In this document: in pieces, positions 37,395 to 48,224 of the stretch
Layout of the letters: the number at the start of each line of letters is the position of its first letter
Numbering within the stretch: the stretch's first letter is position 1
Assembly (NCBI GenBank): GCA_037074705.1
Contig: CM073596.1
Location: 55,332,001-55,396,000, forward strand
Direction: 5' to 3'
Source of the DNA: Zhengitettix transpicula
Lineage: Eukaryota > Arthropoda > Insecta > Orthoptera > Tetrigidae
Length of the DNA: 64,000 nucleotides
The notes under the pieces: model-generated
Databases searched by the model: none
The model's input: only the letters and a program-made list of their open reading frames with translations
Told to the model about the DNA's origin: nothing
Program-made: the position numbers and the translations under genes

Positions 37395-37556
37395 TCTTCT
37401 CTCTCCCTCCCTCCCCCTTCTTCCTCCCCTTCTCTCCCCCTTATCCCTCCCCTTCTCTCCCCCTTATCCCTCCCCTTCTCTCCCCCTTCTCTCCCCCTTC
37501 TCCCTCCCCTTCTCTCCCCCTTCTCCCTCCCCTTCTCTCCCCCTTCTCTCCCTTTG
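37395..37556 (+). repeat. Polypyrimidine minisatellite, left arm
   Basis: About 160 bases of C and T only, with a theme of CTCCCCTTCTCTCCCCCTT of about 18 to 19 bases. It is longer than the right-arm partner, so the tract length has changed since the arms last exchanged. Such mirror-like tracts can form triplex DNA. Confidence 0.85.
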
Positions 37557-37664
37557 CCTTTTTTTTCACCTTTTCTCTTTCTACCTATCTATCTGCTCCG
37601 AAGGATTCAGAGTGATTTAGGAAATAGGCTATGGTATGGCATTTTGGACAGAGAGGAAGGTTTT

Positions 37665-37747
37665 AATTGGATTCGAACCCAGACCAGCTACGCACAGTTT
37701 CATTGCGTTACACCAATCCATGCTCTAACCATCTGAGCCACGGGAAC
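37665..37747 (-). repeat. tRNA-like module (Pol III box A and B)
   Basis: On the minus strand a box A match (TGGCTCAGATGG) is followed about 50 bases later by a box B match (GGGTTCGAATCC). The T-arm stem pairs only partly, so this is a tRNA-derived sequence such as a SINE head, not a functional tRNA gene. The mirror copy is at 41,670-41,750. Confidence 0.6.
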
Positions 37748-37847
37748 GAGACAAAGTTGTGCCGTTTAATTCGTCTATAAGAGTTTCAAACCTCCACTTT
37801 AAGTAGAAAATATTGAGTGTGAATTTAGAAAATAGAATCGTTGAGCC

Positions 37848-37914
37848 CAGGAATCGAACACAGGCAGCTCCGCAGAGGTCGTCAACATGGTGAGGCTTTA
37901 ACAACCTCAGCCGT
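37848..37914 (-). repeat. Weak tRNA-like module
   Basis: On the minus strand GGCTGAGGTTG (box A-like) is followed by TGTTCGATTCC (box B). It is a weaker match than the others. The mirror copy is at 41,499-41,565. Confidence 0.4.
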
Positions 37915-38020
37915 TGGTGGCGATGCTGTTTGAAGCTTTGGAACGGATACAAGAACCTCGCCTTCACCAGTGATCAGCAGCGTCTAATGGACAACTTTCG
38001 AAGTTCCAACCCACATCGTG

Positions 38021-38570
38021 GTTGCTTGGTCTAGTGGTCTGCGTCTTGGTGTCTCGTTGTTAAGGTTGCTGGTTCGGTTCTCTGAGCCTAACAGCTTACG
38101 TTTTTTCTGTTTCTTTAACAGTCACCGTCGAGGTTTGGGACCCTTAAGGGAGATTCAAGCTCTCAAACTTCACCTCACTCAGTGGCTCAGTGGTTCGAGT
38201 CCTAGGGAGTGTAACTGGAGCCTTAGGTTCCAGGGTTCGATCCTCACTCACAGCTTGCAATTTTTTCTCTTTCTCTTTCCAGGTCACCGACTCTTAAGGG
38301 AGATTTAAACCTTCAACCTTCACCTCACTCAGTGGCTCAGTGGTTCGAGTCCAGGTGAGTGTAACTGGATCCGAAGGTTCCGGGTTCGAGCCTACTAGCA
38401 GCTTACATTTTTTCTCTTTCTCTTTCCAGGTCAACGTTGAGGTTTGCGACTCTTAAGGGAGATTAAAGCTTACGAACTTCGAATCGCCAGTGGCTCTGTG
38501 GCTAGACTCTGGGTCAGTGTAACGCAATGATTCTGTGCGTAGCTGGTCTGGGTTCTGGGTTCGAGTCCTG
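38021..38570 (+). repeat. Block of four tandem tRNA-like modules, plus strand
   Basis: Box A and box B pairs lie near 38,027/38,070, 38,183/38,233, 38,333/38,382 and 38,491/38,557, at a spacing of about 150 bases. The middle two share TGGCTCAGTGGTTCGAGTCC and GGGTTCGA. Between modules runs a conserved spacer with a pyrimidine tract, CAGGTCACCG and CTTAAGGGAGAT. The last module is followed directly by a GC-rich hairpin. Confidence 0.65.
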
Positions 38571-38578
38571 GCGGCTTC

Positions 38579-38700
38579 GCAACTGTTTCTAAAACATCTC
38601 TGCTTTCCAAACCGCTCGGACCCCCGAGTTTCTCCCAACCCGCCCGCCCCCTCGGGGGTCGGAGCAATTGACGGGCAGAGATGAGTTAGAAACAGTTGCG
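38579..38700. repeat. Hairpin, 25-base arms with nested GC-rich stem, left
   Basis: GCAACTGTTTCTAAAACATC at the left pairs with GATGAGTTAGAAACAGTTGC at the right, with about three mismatches over 25 bases. Inside, CGGACCCCCGAG (38,617-38,628) pairs with CTCGGGGGTCGG (38,651-38,662). It is joined to the 3' end of a tRNA-like module, which suggests a tRNA-headed composite element. Confidence 0.75.
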
Positions 38701-38954
38701 TTGGTTTTTTCCAATTTTTTTTGTTTCAATTTTGAAAATAAATAAAGAATAAAACAAAAAACAAAAAAGAAAAAAAGAAGAGAAGAAGAAAAGAAAAAGA
38801 AGAAAAGACAAACAGGCAAACAAACCGTCTAGAGCCAAACAAACCGTCTAGAGCAAAAGGAATACGATAATTCCAGGCAAAGTAAAGAATTGTAAAAAAC
38901 AAAGTAAAGAATTGTAAAAAAATACAAAAGGGCCTTCAATCGCAAATTACTTTA
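38701..38954. other. A-rich spacer with short direct repeats, left
   Basis: It contains A-rich sequence, two copies of a 19-base CAAACAAACCGTCTAGAGC motif and two copies of AAAGTAAAGAATTGTAAAAA. The right-arm counterpart (40,502-40,713) has only one copy of the 19-base motif and a shorter A/T run. Confidence 0.7.
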
Positions 38955-39031
38955 GGACCTGCCCCTCAACTCCTCCCGACTCCACCGTAGAAAGAAACTC
39001 TCGGAGCCGAGAGAAGCTGAGGGACAGATCC
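38955..39031. repeat. Second hairpin, left
   Basis: GGACCTGCCCCTCAACTCCT near the left end pairs imperfectly with AAGCTGAGGGACAGATCC at the right end, with an internal CTCGGAGCCGAG self-complement. It is attached to the tRNA-like module at 39,051. Confidence 0.65.
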
Positions 39032-39050
39032 TTCAGAAATAGTTGCGAAG

Positions 39051-39610
39051 GCGCCAGGACTCGAACCCGAGACCGGCTTCACGCACTGCGCAATGCGATT
39101 CACCGACCTGGACTCAACCACAGAGCCACTGGCGAGGTGAAATTTGGAAGTTGTAATCTCCCTTAAGGGTCACAAACCTCGACGGTGACTGGTAAAGATC
39201 TGGAAAAAATGTAAGCTGTTAGTAGGCTCGAACCCGGAACACTCGGATCCAGTTACACTCACCTGGACTCGAACCACTGAGCCACTGAGTGAGGTGAAGT
39301 TTGAAAGCTTGAATCTCCCTTAAGGGTCACAAACCTCGACGGTGACTGGTAAAGATCTGGAAAAAATGTAAGCTGTTAGTAGGCTCGAACCCGGAACACT
39401 CGGATCCAGTTACACTCACCTGGACTCGAACCACTGAGCCACTGAGTGAGGTAAAGTTTGAAAGCTTGAATCTCCCTTAAGGGTCACAAACCTCGACGGT
39501 GACTGGTAAAGATCTGGAAAAAAGTGTAAGCTGTTAGTAGGCTCGAACCCAGAACCTCAGCGTGCAGAACACTCACGTGGACTCGAACCACTGAGCCACT
39601 GAGTGAGGTA
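39051..39610 (-). repeat. Block of four tandem tRNA-like modules, minus strand
   Basis: On the minus strand box A and box B pairs recur at about 160-base spacing across this block. The modules at 39,222-39,293 and 39,382-39,453 are nearly identical, including their spacers with AGATCTTTACCAGTCACCG. Together with 38,021-38,570 they face each other across the hairpin region, making a nested palindrome. Confidence 0.65.
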
Positions 39611-39642
39611 AAGTTTGAAAGCTTGAATCTCCCTTAAGTGAG

Positions 39643-39808
39643 ACCTCGACGGTGACTGGTAAAGATCTGGAAGAAAAATTTAAGCTGTTAGTGACGTTCG
39701 AACTCGGTCGTCTCGAGACTGGATTCTGAGTTTCCATCAGCGGAGGAGAGTGAGTCTCTGGCAACCACAGTGGACTTGAGCATGTTGTGACTCGACTTCT
39801 GCTGCACT
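39643..39808. other. Asymmetric apex of the palindrome
   Basis: About 165 bases separate the innermost matching segments, a poly-purine/CTTAAG-containing stretch at 39,601-39,642 and its inverted partner at 39,809-39,850. I see no self-complementarity of comparable length inside it. This is the only single-copy sequence at the centre and so the natural anchor for testing that the palindrome is real. Confidence 0.7.
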
Positions 39809-39844
39809 CACTCTTAAGTGAGATTCAAGCCATTAACCTTTGCC

Positions 39845-40405
39845 TCACTCAGTGGATCAGTGGTTCGAGTAACTAGTGAGTAACCAGGTGAGTGTAACTG
39901 GATCCGAAGGTTCCGGGTTCGAGCCTACTAGCAGCTTGCATTTTTTCTCTTTCTCTTTCCAGGTCACCGACTCTTAAGGGAGATTTAAACCTTCAACCTT
40001 CACATCACTCAGTGGCTCAGTGGTTCGAGTCCAGGTGAGTGTAACTGGATCCGAGTGTTCCGGGTTCGAGCCTACTAGCAGCTTACATTTTTTTCCAGAT
40101 CTTTACCAGTCACCGTCGAGGTTTGTGACCCTTAAGGGAGATTCAAGCTTTCAAACTTCACCTCACTCAGTGGCTCAGTGGTTCGAGTCCAGGTGAGTGT
40201 AACTGGATCCGAGTGTTCCGGGTTCGACCCTACTAACAGCTTACATTTTTTCCAGATCTTTACCAGTCACCGTCGAGGTTTGTGACCCTTAAGGGAGATT
40301 AAAACTTCCAAACTTCACCTCGTCAGTGGCTCTGTGGTTGAGTCCGGGGTCGGTGAATCGCATTGCGCAGTGCGTGAAGCCGGTCTCGGGTTCGAGTCCT
40401 GGCGC
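39845..40405 (+). repeat. Block of four tandem tRNA-like modules, plus strand, right of apex
   Basis: This is the mirror of 39,051-39,610 across the apex, with modules near 39,850, 40,013, 40,167 and 40,325. The first has an altered box A (TGGATCAGTGG) and an extra direct repeat of GTGAGTAAC. Confidence 0.65.
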
Positions 40406-40424
40406 CTTCGCAACTATTTCTGAA

Positions 40425-40501
40425 GGATCTGTCCCTCAGCTTCTCTCGGCTCCGAGAGTTTCTTTCTACGGTGGAGTCGGGAGGAGTTGAGGGACAGGTC
40501 C
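40425..40501. repeat. Second hairpin, right mirror copy
   Basis: This is the inverted partner of 38,955-39,031, joined to the module ending at 40,405. Confidence 0.65.
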
Positions 40502-40713
40502 TAAAGTAATTTGCGATTGAAGGCCCTTTTGTATTTTTTTACAATTCTTTACTTTGTTTTTTACAATTCTTTACTTTGCCTGCAATTATCGTATTCCTTT
40601 TGCTCTAGACGGTTTGTTTGCCTGTTTGTCTTTTCTTCTTTTTCTTTTTTGTTTTTTCTTTTATTCTTTATTTATTTTCAAAATTGAAACAAAAAAAATT
40701 GGAAAAAACCAAC

Positions 40714-40834
40714 GCAACTGTTTCTAACTCATCTCTGCCCGTCAATTGCTCCGACCCCCGAGGGGGCGGGCGGGTTGGGAGAAACTCGGGGGTCCGAGCG
40801 GTTTGGAAAGCAGAGATGTTTTAGAAACAGTTGC
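40714..40834. repeat. Hairpin, mirror copy, right
   Basis: This is the same nested hairpin as 38,579-38,700, with arm ends summing to 79,413. Confidence 0.75.
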
Positions 40835-40839
40835 GAAGC

Positions 40840-41395
40840 CGCCAGGACTCGAACCCAGAACCCAGACCAGCTACGCACAGAATCATTGCGTTACACTGAC
40901 CCAGAGTCTAGCCACAGAGCCACTGGCGATTCGAAGTTCGTAAGCTTTAATCTCCCTTAAGAGTCGCAAACCTCAACGTTGACCTGGAAAGAGAAAGAGA
41001 AAAAATGTAAGCTGCTAGTAGGCTCGAACCCGGAACCTTCGGATCCAGTTACACTCACCTGGACTCGAACCACTGAGCCACTGAGTGAGGTGAAGGTTGA
41101 AGGTTTAAATCTCCCTTAAGAGTCGGTGACCTGGAAAGAGAAAGAGAAAAAATTGCAAGCTGTGAGTGAGGATCGAACCCTGGAACCTAAGGCTCCAGTT
41201 ACACTCCCTAGGACTCGAACCACTGAGCCACTGAGTGAGGTGAAGGTTGAGAGCTTGAATCTCCCTTAATGGTCCCAAACCTCGACGGTGACTGTTAAAG
41301 AAACAGAAAAAACGTAAGCTGTTAGGCTCAGAGAACCGAACCAGCAACCTTAACAACGAGACACCAAGACGCAGACCACTAGACCAAGCAACCAC
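40840..41395 (-). repeat. Block of four tandem tRNA-like modules, minus strand, right arm
   Basis: This is the mirror of 38,021-38,570 (coordinate sum 79,413), with the same four module types in the same order reading outward. Confidence 0.65.
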
Positions 41396-41498
41396 GATGT
41401 GGGTTGGAACTTCGAAAGTTGTCCATTAGACGCTGCTGATCACTGGTGAAGGCGAGTTTCTTGTATCCGTTCCAAAGCTTCAAACAGCATCGCAACCA

Positions 41499-41565
41499 AC
41501 GGCTGAGGTTGTTAAAGCCTCACCACGTTGACGACCTCTGCGGAGCTGCCTGTGTTCGATTCCTG
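41499..41565 (+). repeat. Weak tRNA-like module, mirror copy
   Basis: Box B-like GTTCGATTCC lies at 41,554-41,563, with a loose box A at 41,501. It is the inverted partner of 37,848-37,914. Confidence 0.4.
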
Positions 41566-41669
41566 GGCTCAGCGATTCTATTTTCTAAATTCACACTCAA
41601 TATTTTCTACTTAAAGTGGAGGTTTGAAACTCTTATAGACGAATTAAACGGCACAACTTTGTCTCGTTC

Positions 41670-41750
41670 CCGTGGCTCAGATGGTTAGAGCATGGATTGG
41701 TGTAACGCAATGAAACTGTGCGTAGCTGGTCTGGGTTCGAATCCAATTAA
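41670..41750 (+). repeat. tRNA-like module, mirror copy
   Basis: Box A lies at 41,673-41,684 and box B at 41,733-41,744. It shares a GTGTAACGCAATG core with the module at 38,485-38,570, so the two belong to one family. Confidence 0.6.
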
Positions 41751-41860
41751 AACCTTCCTCTCTGTCCAAAATGCCATACCATAGCCTATTTCCTAAATCA
41801 CTCTGAATCCTTCGGAGCAGATAGGTAGGTAGAAAGAGAGAAGGTGAAAAAAAAGGCAAA

Positions 41861-41973
41861 GGGAGAGAAGGTGGAGGGAGAAGGGGGAGAGAAGGGGAGA
41901 GAAGGGGAGGGATAAGGGGAAGAGAAGGGGAGGAAGAAGGGGGAGAGAGAAGGGGGAGGGAGGGAGAGAGAAG
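41861..41973 (-). repeat. Polypurine minisatellite, right arm
   Basis: About 113 bases of G and A, the inverted partner of 37,395-37,556 but shorter and with a different repeat order. Confidence 0.85.
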
Positions 41974-42774
41974 ATGGCAGTGGGAAAAAATAAATAATAC
42001 AGCCAATTTCCCTCCCAAAAAGGAATTACAATGGTTAGTCCGTTGTAAATCCTCTGCTCACCCTGAATTACAATGGTCGCTCCATTGTAATTCAAACCAA
42101 TTCTCCTTCTCTCTCCCAATTCCTCAAAACATTGAAATTTCTCTGTTTCCGTAGTTTAAAAAATCCTTTTTTTTTCTATTACCTCGGGAAGAAGCCTGAT
42201 CTTGTGCACTACCTCATTGTCCTGCGACTAGTATCGAGACTTTATCAGATATTACGTGGTGGTTATCATCACCTCCTCACTTCTCTAACCTTCCTTTTCC
42301 TCTGACACTTTAACCTTTTAGGAGGCTGCCCCGGACACTGAGTATCCGGGTCAGGCGACAGGAGACAGATGAAGAGCTAAGGCAAAGGTGCAACAACTTA
42401 TGACGTCAAATTGTATGTGGGTACGAAATAAAAATTACTGTTTATATGTTCATTTATTTTATTCCAATATATTTGCAGCACAAATGGCAACACTGTATCA
42501 GATACAAGAATAATGATAAGCGTCTTACAACAACCACGAACGTATGTAGGAGAACCTTGCAGCAAACTGTGCGCCTTCTAGACTATGGCTTGGCACTTTA
42601 AACCTTCCTTGCTGCAGTATATTTATCTTTGAATTTAATCTTTTAATTCTCTTTGCACTGACGTGACATTATCTGTGCTTTCCCCATTCCTTCTTACAGC
42701 CATCATTCAGCTATCTTTTTTTCTATCAGTTTTATCTTAATTTCTAACTTCTATGCACGTCCCTTTACACCTTC

Positions 42775-43880
42775 CGTTCCGCCTCCATTTAATGCTCACT
42801 AAATATACCTACATTACTCTTCTTTCCCATTAAACGTTATTTTACTCTTGTTCACCTCATTTTATCTTTCCATTTCCTCCCTTTTTAAAGCTAGTTAAAT
42901 ACCTAATTACAATTCTTTATCTTTAAACAATATTTAACATCTTCAGTTTCCTCTCCTTATAAAACTATTTAAGTCCCTTTAATTCACTTCTTTACCTTTA
43001 AACCTAATTCAACTACCATTAACCTTATTTTCACCATCCATTTACTCTGCTTTTAAAGTTAACTTAATACCTACATTACACTTCCTTACGTTTAAACCTT
43101 ATTTTATACCATCCAATTCCAAATTCGATTAAAGCTAATTAAATACCTTTATTTTACTTCTTAACCTTGTGAATTTTATACCTTCCATTTTCACTCCTTT
43201 TAAAGCTAATTATATACTTCTATTACACTTTAAACTTCATTTTATACTTTCCATTTCCACTCCTATTAAAGCTAATTACTTCCCTTTATTATACGTATTT
43301 ACCTCTAAACCTTGTTTTACTATTAATAACTTTTTTTCGCTTGCCACTCCTTTTAGGGATTATTAAATATTTTGGTTACACCTCTTAAACTATAAACCTT
43401 GTTTTATACCTTCCATTTCCTCTCATTTGAAGTTCACTTAATACCTTCATTACACTTTTTTACCTTTTAACCATATCTTGCTCTTTATATAACACCTTTA
43501 CATTTTTTTACCTTTCGTTAACTATTTTACCTTAAATATTAAAAATATTTTTGCTTTGAACCATGTGTCGCTTTTTACCTTCGTATGTTTCATTCTGCAC
43601 CATTTATTTATTTTCTATGTTGTACCTTTACGCTATATTTTGCATTTTACACTCAATTTGTTATACCTTTCATGTTCTTAAGTTTTTAGTCTTGTTTTCA
43701 TATTTTGTTTAACACTTTCTCTAATCTGTAAATCATTTCCCCTTCGGTTTCACTCTTACAACAGCTTCGACTATTCAATTCAATTCCTATTTTAGCTCAT
43801 TTTTGACCATTAAACCGTATGTTCTACTTCCTTTACCTTTCAACTTCTCACGTTAATTGATAACACGTTAATCTATTACC
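42775..43880 (-). repeat. Degenerate roughly 75-base tandem repeat, copy 3
   Basis: This is the inverted counterpart of the copy 2 array. It retains the repeat interval that copy 2 lost and has no 97-base duplication, matching copy 1 in both respects. Confidence 0.75.
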
Positions 43881-44525
43881 TTTAACCCTTACATTCTGCC
43901 CCGTGTGGAGAGTCCGGCGCTTTCTTCTTCCTCTCCTCATGCAGGGCGATGTTGCTGTGGAGCTGTGGAGCAAGGGTTGGGAAAGGTTGTCTCGTTATTT
44001 TACAATTAACCAAAGAATTTATCTTCTCGAAGGAGTCTTCCATGACGTAGCCGCAGAGTCCCGCGCCATCTTGTAAGTCGTCCCTGTCATGGCGGGCAGG
44101 CAACGGGTGCAGCGAATATCTGCGAGGAACCTACACACGCTGGATCCACCTGCCAGGAGGAGAATGTCCTCAGGTGTCGCCGTCCTGGGTCTGCACTGGA
44201 CGATGCAATAGCAGGAGAACACGCGACTGTGGCAGGTAGTGACGCTGCTGCCGCCTTGGGGGTTTCCTAACGTCGCGTCCGCGGCAGGGCGCTGGTGTGG
44301 GCGGAGGCTCATGGACGTCGTTGACAGACCTCGCTGGTCCAGGATCACGGACATGTTTGGCTTCCTGGTCGTCCTCCAGCAGAAGCGACGTGTTAATGGA
44401 GGTTCAGCCTCCGTCTCTCCTCTGCTGTGAAGGACAACTTGCAGTACCTGCAGCACGCCGTTAGTTGTCTGTAGTAAGTGGCGCTCTCCTTGATGCCGAC
44501 ACCGCGTTTTCAGTCACCTCGACAC

Positions 44526-46216
44526 TCATTCACGCCAGGGGCCTGATGCTCCTCTCCTCCTTCCTCTCCTGCGCCCACTGCTTTTCTTCAGCGCTGCGTC
44601 TTCAGGTGTAAGAAGGAAATAGGGATTAAATATATATAAATTGCTACGCCAATAAGTAAATAAAAATCAATAAATAAGGGGAAAGACGATGCTTACGCGG
44701 AGTTGCCGGTTTTAAGCAGAACTCTGATGGACAAGGTTGGAAATCCCCAAATGCTATTATCAGCCCACACGCGGTCGTTGAAGTCATTCTCCACGTGTTC
44801 GTAGTTGGGCCAGCGGCAGACGCTGAGGAATGAGCGAATAAATTAGAATTATGGGAGACACTGGGCGACTTTATGAACAGACTGCAAAATACGAATGAAA
44901 TCTGGATACATTTTAAGCTAATAAAACGAAATAACGACCCCCGAAAATTTAATTCGAAGCCGTGAAACAACTGAAGAGAAAAGTCAGACGAGCGCACTCG
45001 AGGACTGGCTGCGGACACTTGCAGCAAATATCAGAATTCTTAGTTAAGGCAAAGGAAACAAGGCAGAAGAATTGTTCCTTTGTAAGATTCTAGGGAGTCA
45101 AGTGTGAGACTAACGTAACTTTAGATAAGAAAAAGGCAAATACATCAGAGGAGTATTTCAATTTCTGTGGTTAACAAAATTACGGTAAAAAAAACTTGAA
45201 TTGGTAAACGTCTGAGGCAACGCAAAGGAGAATTACCAAAATAATAAAAACAAAGAAATTCGCGTGGTCCAGAAGAAAAATTGGTGAGGAAGAAAAAATT
45301 TATTCCAAATCAATCGCCGTAAACGGAGCAGCGATCCTGTTTCCTTACCTCGTGGGTTCTCACTCATTTATTATTTACAAAATAAAAATCGTTTTATTTA
45401 CGTATAGAGGAGGACCGCCTAACAACATAACACACGAATACGTAGGAATCAATGCCCATTAAGTCAGTAACGAGACAAAATACTTTAAAAACTTAGTTAT
45501 TAATATTAAGATTAAGAGACAAACGCCAAAGATGTAGCAGGTGAGAAAATTGAATTGAAGGAAGCAACAATAAGGAAAAACATTAATTGAAGAAACCGTA
45601 ATAGGAAAAGGAGTCGAATCAAACATAAATCGTTTATTTATTCTGTAACTTGTTTATATTATTTTAAGGAAATAAATTACAATAAAAATAAGATACCACC
45701 ATTTAAATAATAAAACTACAGTAACAAATGTGAAAAACAATAAAAATTTACAACAGTAAGACAAAAGCCAAGATATATCACACGTTGTAAAGTACAAAAC
45801 GAAAGGAAATCTTATTTTAGAAAATAAAATCTTAAATTACGCAACAAAATTACTAACAAACACGATAAAATACGAGAAAGAAAGTAAAATAAACAGCGCA
45901 GTAATAAATGTATTAAAATCAAGAAACCGAAAAATTAGATTTTCTTCCGAAGTTGTCAGGACTATTGTTTAATTTTAATTGTTGCGTGGAAGGAGGTTGA
46001 CCACAGATGTAGCGCAAAACCAAAGTGCAACTGCGATACACTTCCCAGGGAACCCCACAAGTGATTCCAGATGGCGCGGCTCAGTTGTCTTCACGTAGAC
46101 TCACTCCCGAGGATTCCAGCGGAGTTTCTCCTGCGACTCTGCATTAGTCTCCAGTGGTTGGCTTCCAAAACTCGGAAAGCTGCGGCGATGAAATAAACTT
46201 GAGAAATTTCCGCCAT
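44526..46216 (-). CDS. Frame-shifted counterpart of the three-exon candidate (module copy 3)
   Basis: This is the mirror image of the copy 2 candidate, with exons at 46,105-46,216, 44,697-44,822 and 44,526-44,599 on the minus strand. It carries the same 2-base difference in exon 1 as copy 2 and the same open alternative frame. One substitution distinguishes the last exon from copy 2 (near 44,546) and creates no stop. It is either a pseudogene pair kept similar by arm exchange or a duplicated short gene. Confidence 0.25.
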
Positions 46217-46974
46217 ATTGATAAACTATGAATGAAGCTTTCGTAGTCCACCGTAGTTGCAAAGTCGTACCAGGATGCTGCCTCAAGATGGTCAGGAAAC
46301 TCGCGTCGGCAGAATCTCTTGCAACAGAAAGTCGAACAATCAATCAAAACAGCGCCATTCTTAAATAAGTAACCCAGACAGAGATTATTCGCCAAGTACC
46401 AAAATGACCACAAGGAAAATTAAATAACACTAAAATTTCTAAATGAAAATTAATATTAAAAGTTGAATCTCCCAATGCAACGGACCAATTCTAAAACCCA
46501 ACGGTCAAGGAAGCTTTAAAAAGAAAAGGGTAGAAACTTTAATAAAACCGTAACACGTTTACAACATTTCAACAAAGAAAAGTAAAGTGAACATAAATCA
46601 TTAAAGATTCACTAAAATTCCTTTAAAACATACACAACGACCAATGGAAAAATTAGGTTCAAATAAAATAAGCCAATACTTGACGTAATTTATGAAGAAA
46701 ATTAGAAACCACAAATCCCCATGATTTAAGGAAGAAATCAAATTTTAAAGAAACTTTCAACAATACCTGTCATGCAAAGTTCGCAACTGCTGCTGTATTT
46801 AGTCCTTGCCTTAAGATGTTTTCCACGATCAGTGATGGACCCCGGAGAGCAGGAAAATACAAGTCGAAAGACCCTCAAAAAACCAATCCGTAATAAATAC
46901 CGAATACAGAACAGAGTCGCGCCACAGTGGACAATGGAATAAACAGCCTATTTTAAGAGAAAAAACGATTGAGA

Positions 46975-47624
46975 AATGTTCCTCTCGTGTCCAACAAACC
47001 CCGAAAAATTTAAGTAATATTTCAATGAAGGAAAAGATAAATAATAACGTAACTTCGTTCAATAAAAATAAGCATCTAATAATAAGAAAGATACGGAGTA
47101 TTACTGCGAATGCCAAAAGTGTACATCTTAATATGAATCTCTTAACATAATCATTGCAGTCAATTACATTAGTCAGATCCCGGCGAGACGATTCCTGTCC
47201 ATGACGTAGGTGGTCGTTGCCTAAGTCCTGCACCTCGGGTCTAAACAAAAAATAATTTCCGCCATGTAAGTCACTTCGTAGTTCCATCAACTGGAATTGT
47301 TTATCACTTACCCATACAAAGATCAGCTTCCAGAGTGTCTCCGAGTGCCTCGGGTCCGCAGTAGGTCGTCCTCTGCTTCTTAGATGAATACAAGTGGTCG
47401 TCTGGGCCAAAGGAACTGCAGATGCCACGACACTTAATGAGGCCGAACAGGAGGCAGCATTTTTGTCCAAGTCTTGAATGAAAATCAGTATCTTAGGAAG
47501 GTCCAAACCACAGAACGTAAATTTCGAAAAAAATGCGAGCACACTAATTAGCGAAAAGCGTAATACAATAAAGAAGGTGTGGTCAAACACCACCTTCAAC
47601 CACGGAGCAACTGTCTTCATAAAA
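46975..47624 (-). other. Linker between tandem array and 5 kb module, right arm
   Basis: This is the mirror copy of 31,713-32,362. The corresponding 295-codon frame (46,829-47,716, minus strand) encodes an identical product. Confidence 0.6.
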
Positions 47625-48224
47625 GTTTGGTTAGAATAAATGGCAGGCGTCAATGGACCTAACAAAGGAAAAATAAATCCGGATAAATGGCAGCTCTTTC
47701 TGTTGGAGTAACACAAAAGACGGTTAAGAGATTGCGTGGTGGTTAAGAAGCGAGTCAGGAATTTCCAAAAATAAACGCAATCGTGCGTTTAGCTAACGAT
47801 AGAACGTGTGAGGTTTACCTCATTTTTAAGGTCAACTTCGACATTCAGAGACGGAAAAATTCTTCAAATATTCTGGTGAAATTAACCTATTTTTCCAAGA
47901 GAAACTCAACCCTCATGCTGGCCGACACAGCACAAGAGATGCGAGTCTTCTGAAGAAGTAGGACAAAGCCTACAGAATATTTGGAGAATTTCCCCTGTCC
48001 TGAATGGTGAAGCTGAACTTCATTTACAAAAAAACACTCAACGTGTTCGCCTTCCTTTTTGTTACCAAATATTTATTGTGTACATTCCTCATCAAGGTGT
48101 GGAGGTTTGTGGACTATATGAAGAAAGATTGAACCTAGTGTCAAAGATGTTTTAACTCTCAAGGGACTGATAGAGCCACTAATTGAGTAAATGGACAACT
48201 AAGAGATTGAATTTGTGGTATTCA
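47625..48224 (-). repeat. Partial tandem unit at inner end of right array
   Basis: This is the inverted copy of 31,113-31,712, ending at the same break after the AAGTTTGGTTAGAA sequence. Confidence 0.9.

Larger units (their letters stand above)
8542..39642 (+). repeat. Left arm of giant inverted repeat (palindrome)
   Basis: This arm reads as the reverse complement of 39,809-64,000. Paired coordinates sum to 72,542 from 8,542 to about 12,770, to 79,337 from about 30,350 to 36,000, and to 79,413-79,456 near the centre. The changes in sum reflect indels and two extra tandem units on this side. The outer 2 kb pairs with no visible indel and only rare substitutions, for example near 8,770 against 63,770. 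The arm may begin before 8,542, because its partner runs off the window end. It differs from the right arm in unit number and in several small insertions and deletions, so it is not an exact mirror copy. Confidence 0.97.
41977..46974 (-). repeat. 5 kb module, copy 3 (right palindrome arm)
   Basis: This is the inverted partner of copy 2, with paired coordinates summing to 79,337 over most of its length and 79,369 at its inner end. It keeps the 63-base segment that copy 2 lost and lacks copy 2's 97-base duplication, agreeing with copy 1 at those sites. It shares with copy 2 the loss of the 690-base segment and the 2-base difference that moves the frame of the candidate gene. Confidence 0.93.

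Noticed and set aside
37665..41750. Functional tRNA genes
   Set aside because: Box A and box B are good but T-arm and acceptor stems pair poorly and no convincing anticodon stem is seen, so they are tRNA-derived repeats.
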